A stretch of DNA of 64,000 nt from Herpetosiphon geysericola (lineage in GTDB: Bacteria; Chloroflexota; Chloroflexia; Chloroflexales; Herpetosiphonaceae): assembly GCF_001306135.1 (NCBI RefSeq), contig NZ_LGKP01000003.1, positions 1 to 64,000 of the forward strand, read 5' to 3'. The number at the start of each line of letters is the position of its first letter. The stretch's first letter is position 1. Under the pieces are notes generated by a model that did no database searches, had not been told where the DNA came from, and saw only the letters and a program-made list of their open reading frames with translations. Below, piece after piece: positions 61,892-64,000 of this stretch. Both the position numbers and the translations under genes were made by a program.

Positions 61892-62713
61892 CTAACGACT
61901 TGAATCGGTGGTTGGTGCCGTTGGTAGCGCGGGCAATGCTTCGATTGCTTCACATTCAACCGCTGCTTCAGTTGTGCTGGTGCCCGATTCATCGGGCTCA
62001 ACTGTGAAACAAGCAACGCCTTCGCTAGCAACGAAAGTTGGCACATTGCTCACAAAATGCTCGATCATGTCGGGCAAATCATCGGTAAAGCTAGCTGCAT
62101 CTTCGGCACTAAGCTCGCCATCGCTTACCAATTGATTGATGTTGGCAGTTTCAGCAGCCACAATTGCATCGATAACCGCTTGTTTGCTAACGCCCTTGGC
62201 AGCTGCTTGGTCGGCAATGCTTTGGTTTGCTTCGATGCCTGCATGCAGTTCATCGGCGCTCAGGCCAATTGTTTCAGCAGCTAGCTCAAACCAATCGATT
62301 CCAATAGCTACTGCCATACCACAATCGCTTGATTCGTCATCAGCATTGCTTAGCATGGCCAATGGTTTGGTATTTTGGGTAGCGGTGAACTGAGTGGTTA
62401 TTTCAAGCTGATCAACGGCGACAGCCGCAGCACTGTGCCGATGGAGTGTAGCGCTGCCAATCGGTTGGGCTGGCATTACCATAGCAGGTTGGTTGCTCGC
62501 TGCGATTTCGCCGTGCAGCATAGGCATGAGCATTCCTTCGCCGCCAGTCATACTACATTCAATGGTAACTTCCTCAGGATTTGAGGTAATCGTAATGGTT
62601 TCGGCTGGCTGATCGTTTTTGTTGGCAGCAAAAGCTGCGGTGTTGTTCGTCCAGAGATAGCCACCGCAGGCCAATGATACCACCCCAACCGCCAGCGCTA
62701 AATGTTTACGCAT
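61892..62713 (-). CDS. Secreted protein sharing a domain with the adjacent sensor kinase
   Basis: A 273-residue precursor; the ATG at 62713 has AAGGAG seven bases upstream. The signal peptide spans about residues 1-28 (MRKHLALAVGV, likely cut after AFA). A beta-rich part of about 110 residues follows. Then comes the helical segment ETIGLSADELHAGIEANQSI and VSKQAVIDAIVAAETANIN, near residues 160-215. It closely resembles the two segments in the kinase ectodomain. Acidic overall, with three Cys in the C-terminal third. It is the first gene of the three-gene operon and may act as a ligand or modulator of the kinase; that is inference. Confidence 0.75.
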   Translation of the reverse strand: MRKHLALAVGVVSLACGGYLWTNNTAAFAANKNDQPAETITITSNPEEVTIECSMTGGEGMLMPMLHGEIAASNQPAMVMPAQPIGSATLHRHSAAAVAVDQLEITTQFTATQNTKPLAMLSNADDESSDCGMAVAIGIDWFELAAETIGLSADELHAGIEANQSIADQAAAKGVSKQAVIDAIVAAETANINQLVSDGELSAEDAASFTDDLPDMIEHFVSNVPTFVASEGVACFTVEPDESGTSTTEAAVECEAIEALPALPTAPTTDSSR

Positions 62714-62876
62714 GTCCGAACTCCTTGTCAATCGCTAATTGGTTTCAATGGCGCTACTATAAAAAACGATTGTGATACAAATTCGACAATTGGCCATGCA
62801 AAGTTAATAATTTGATGAGTTGCTGGCGGTTTGTGCTAAGCTTTGGATAGTGTTTTGTTGATTAAGGAATAAAGCA

Positions 62877-64000
62877 ATGGCGATAGATGTATTACATGCT
62901 GGCTTGACTGAACGCCAGCAAGCCTTTGTTGCGCTTGGTAGGGAAATGGCGGCACTGGTCAAGCCAACCGCAGCGCAGCATGATCAGGCTGCGAGCTTTC
63001 CCTTCCAGCATTTGCCAGCCTTTTTTGCTGCTCGGTATCAGGCCTTGAGCATTCCAACCGAATTTGGCGGACTTGGCGCTAGCTTGTTCGAGGCAATTTT
63101 GGCCCAAGAACAACTGGCCTATGGCGATGGCTCAATTGCCTTGGTGATGGCAATGCCAATTCATGTGCTTGGCGGAATTATCGAAGGCCGGGCATGGCAA
63201 CCAAGCCAGATCGAGCGGCTCAGTCGTTTGGTGGTTGAGCAGCCAATCTTGCTTAATTCGGCGGCCAGCGAACGTGAAATGGGTAGCCCTGCCCGAGGCG
63301 GTTTGTTTGCCACAACTGCCCAGCCTGTCGCAGGCGGTTGGCTGCTGAATGGCCGCAAAATCTATACAACTGGCGCACCTGCATTAACCCATGCCTTGAT
63401 TAGCGCCACGATTGTTGATACCAGCGATACAGCGATCTTTTTGGTTGATCTCACGCAAGCAGGCGTGACGATTGAGCCAACTTGGCATGGCACGGCGATG
63501 CGTGCAGCCCGCAACGATGATATTGTGCTTGAAGACGTAGTTGTTGCTGAACAAAATTTGTTGCAACGTCGCCAAGCTGGCTTGGTTGATCCGAGCCGTA
63601 GCAATGCTGGGGCATGGTTTCAATTGACGATGGCGGCGGTTTATTTGGGAATTGCTCAAGCTGCCCGCGATGTTGCCAGCAACTATGCTCGCGAGCGTCG
63701 TCCGACTGCGTTGGCTGGCAAGGCCATTAGTGAGCTTGAATCGATTCAGCGGCAGCTTGGCAAGGTCGAGCAATTACTGCTGAGTGCGCGCAGTTTGCTC
63801 TATCAAACAGCCCAAATTTGGCAGCAAGCGCCTGCCGAACGAGGTAAGTTACGTGCCTTGATTGCCACCACCAAAGCAACCGCGATTGAGCATGCAGTTG
63901 CTGCGGTTGAACAGGCCATGATTGTGGTTGGTGGGGCTTCGCTCTCACCAGATTTAGCGCTCGAACGTTATGCGCGCGATGTGCGGGCTGGCCTATTTCA
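62877..64000 (+). CDS. Acyl-CoA dehydrogenase family protein, cut by the window edge
   Basis: An open frame from the ATG at 62877 (AAGGA upstream) to the end, 374 complete codons. It has the acyl-CoA dehydrogenase architecture: IPTEFGGLGASLFEAILAQE in the N-terminal helices, NSAASEREMGSPARGG and WLLNGRKIYTTGAP in the beta domain, and a helical C-terminal domain with AIEHAVAAVEQAMIVVGG. The expected catalytic Glu region lies at the edge or beyond it. Substrate unassigned; the family covers acyl-CoA oxidation and FMN/FAD monooxygenases such as DszC-like proteins. It is divergent from the sensory operon. Confidence 0.85.
   Translation, partial: MAIDVLHAGLTERQQAFVALGREMAALVKPTAAQHDQAASFPFQHLPAFFAARYQALSIPTEFGGLGASLFEAILAQEQLAYGDGSIALVMAMPIHVLGGIIEGRAWQPSQIERLSRLVVEQPILLNSAASEREMGSPARGGLFATTAQPVAGGWLLNGRKIYTTGAPALTHALISATIVDTSDTAIFLVDLTQAGVTIEPTWHGTAMRAARNDDIVLEDVVVAEQNLLQRRQAGLVDPSRSNAGAWFQLTMAAVYLGIAQAARDVASNYARERRPTALAGKAISELESIQRQLGKVEQLLLSARSLLYQTAQIWQQAPAERGKLRALIATTKATAIEHAVAAVEQAMIVVGGASLSPDLALERYARDVRAGLF

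Noticed and set aside
1-64000. tRNA, rRNA, CRISPR arrays, prophage genes and replication origins
   Set aside because: None was recognised on either strand by reading; small RNAs without strong motifs would be missed.

Overview
The window looks like chromosomal DNA from a filamentous Chloroflexota bacterium, most likely Herpetosiphon or a close relative. This is inferred from gene content and style, not from a database match. The DNA is mid-GC with AGGAGG-type ribosome binding sites. It carries many short intergenic hairpins and ordinary housekeeping genes (rpoD, rplY, nadD, nadB, metH, gatC). No rRNA, tRNA or CRISPR array was seen.

Region 1 (1-14.8 kb) is a type VII/ESX-like secretion locus. 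It holds an extremely long FtsK/EccC-type ATPase of 2946 residues with seven P-loop modules, a ubiquitin-like/FHA fusion protein, and a small DUF3467-like protein. It also holds a frameshifted WXG100-headed effector-like gene beside the start of a probable insertion sequence, a membrane-anchored pseudokinase on the opposite strand, and four WXG100-sized proteins in tandem. No EccB, EccD or EccE homologue is visible. This is the best candidate for an undescribed system in the window.

Region 2 (15.6-21.7 kb) is a cobalamin-riboswitch operon: nrdA, a class Ic-type nrdB (Phe at the radical-Tyr position, Glu as first metal ligand) and metE. All three are B12-independent enzymes, so B12 is expected to switch them off. 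Their counterpart metH (B12-dependent methionine synthase, 51.8-55.4 kb) sits on the other strand behind a SAM-I riboswitch with its own terminator.

Region 3 (21.8-46.5 kb) is mostly metabolism and membrane functions. It includes TerC, a Nif3-like protein, a class III aminotransferase, a glycine-zipper stress protein, two ABC-2 exporters, a phosphohexomutase, CvpA, threonine dehydrogenase-like Tdh, an SDR, LysE, GatC, a 59-residue membrane protein, a methyltransferase, a divergent hydrolase/TetR pair with two operators, a rhomboid protease and a HerA-like ATPase.

Region 4 (46.5-64 kb) has rpoD, rplY, a GH31 glucosidase, metH, nadD, nadB and a CPBP protease. It then has a three-gene sensory operon (secreted protein, OmpR-type regulator, histidine kinase) in which the secreted protein and the kinase ectodomain share a repeated domain. 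A truncated acyl-CoA dehydrogenase ends the window. A family of interspersed non-coding repeats occupies the spacers at about 44.5, 51.7 and 55.7 kb.
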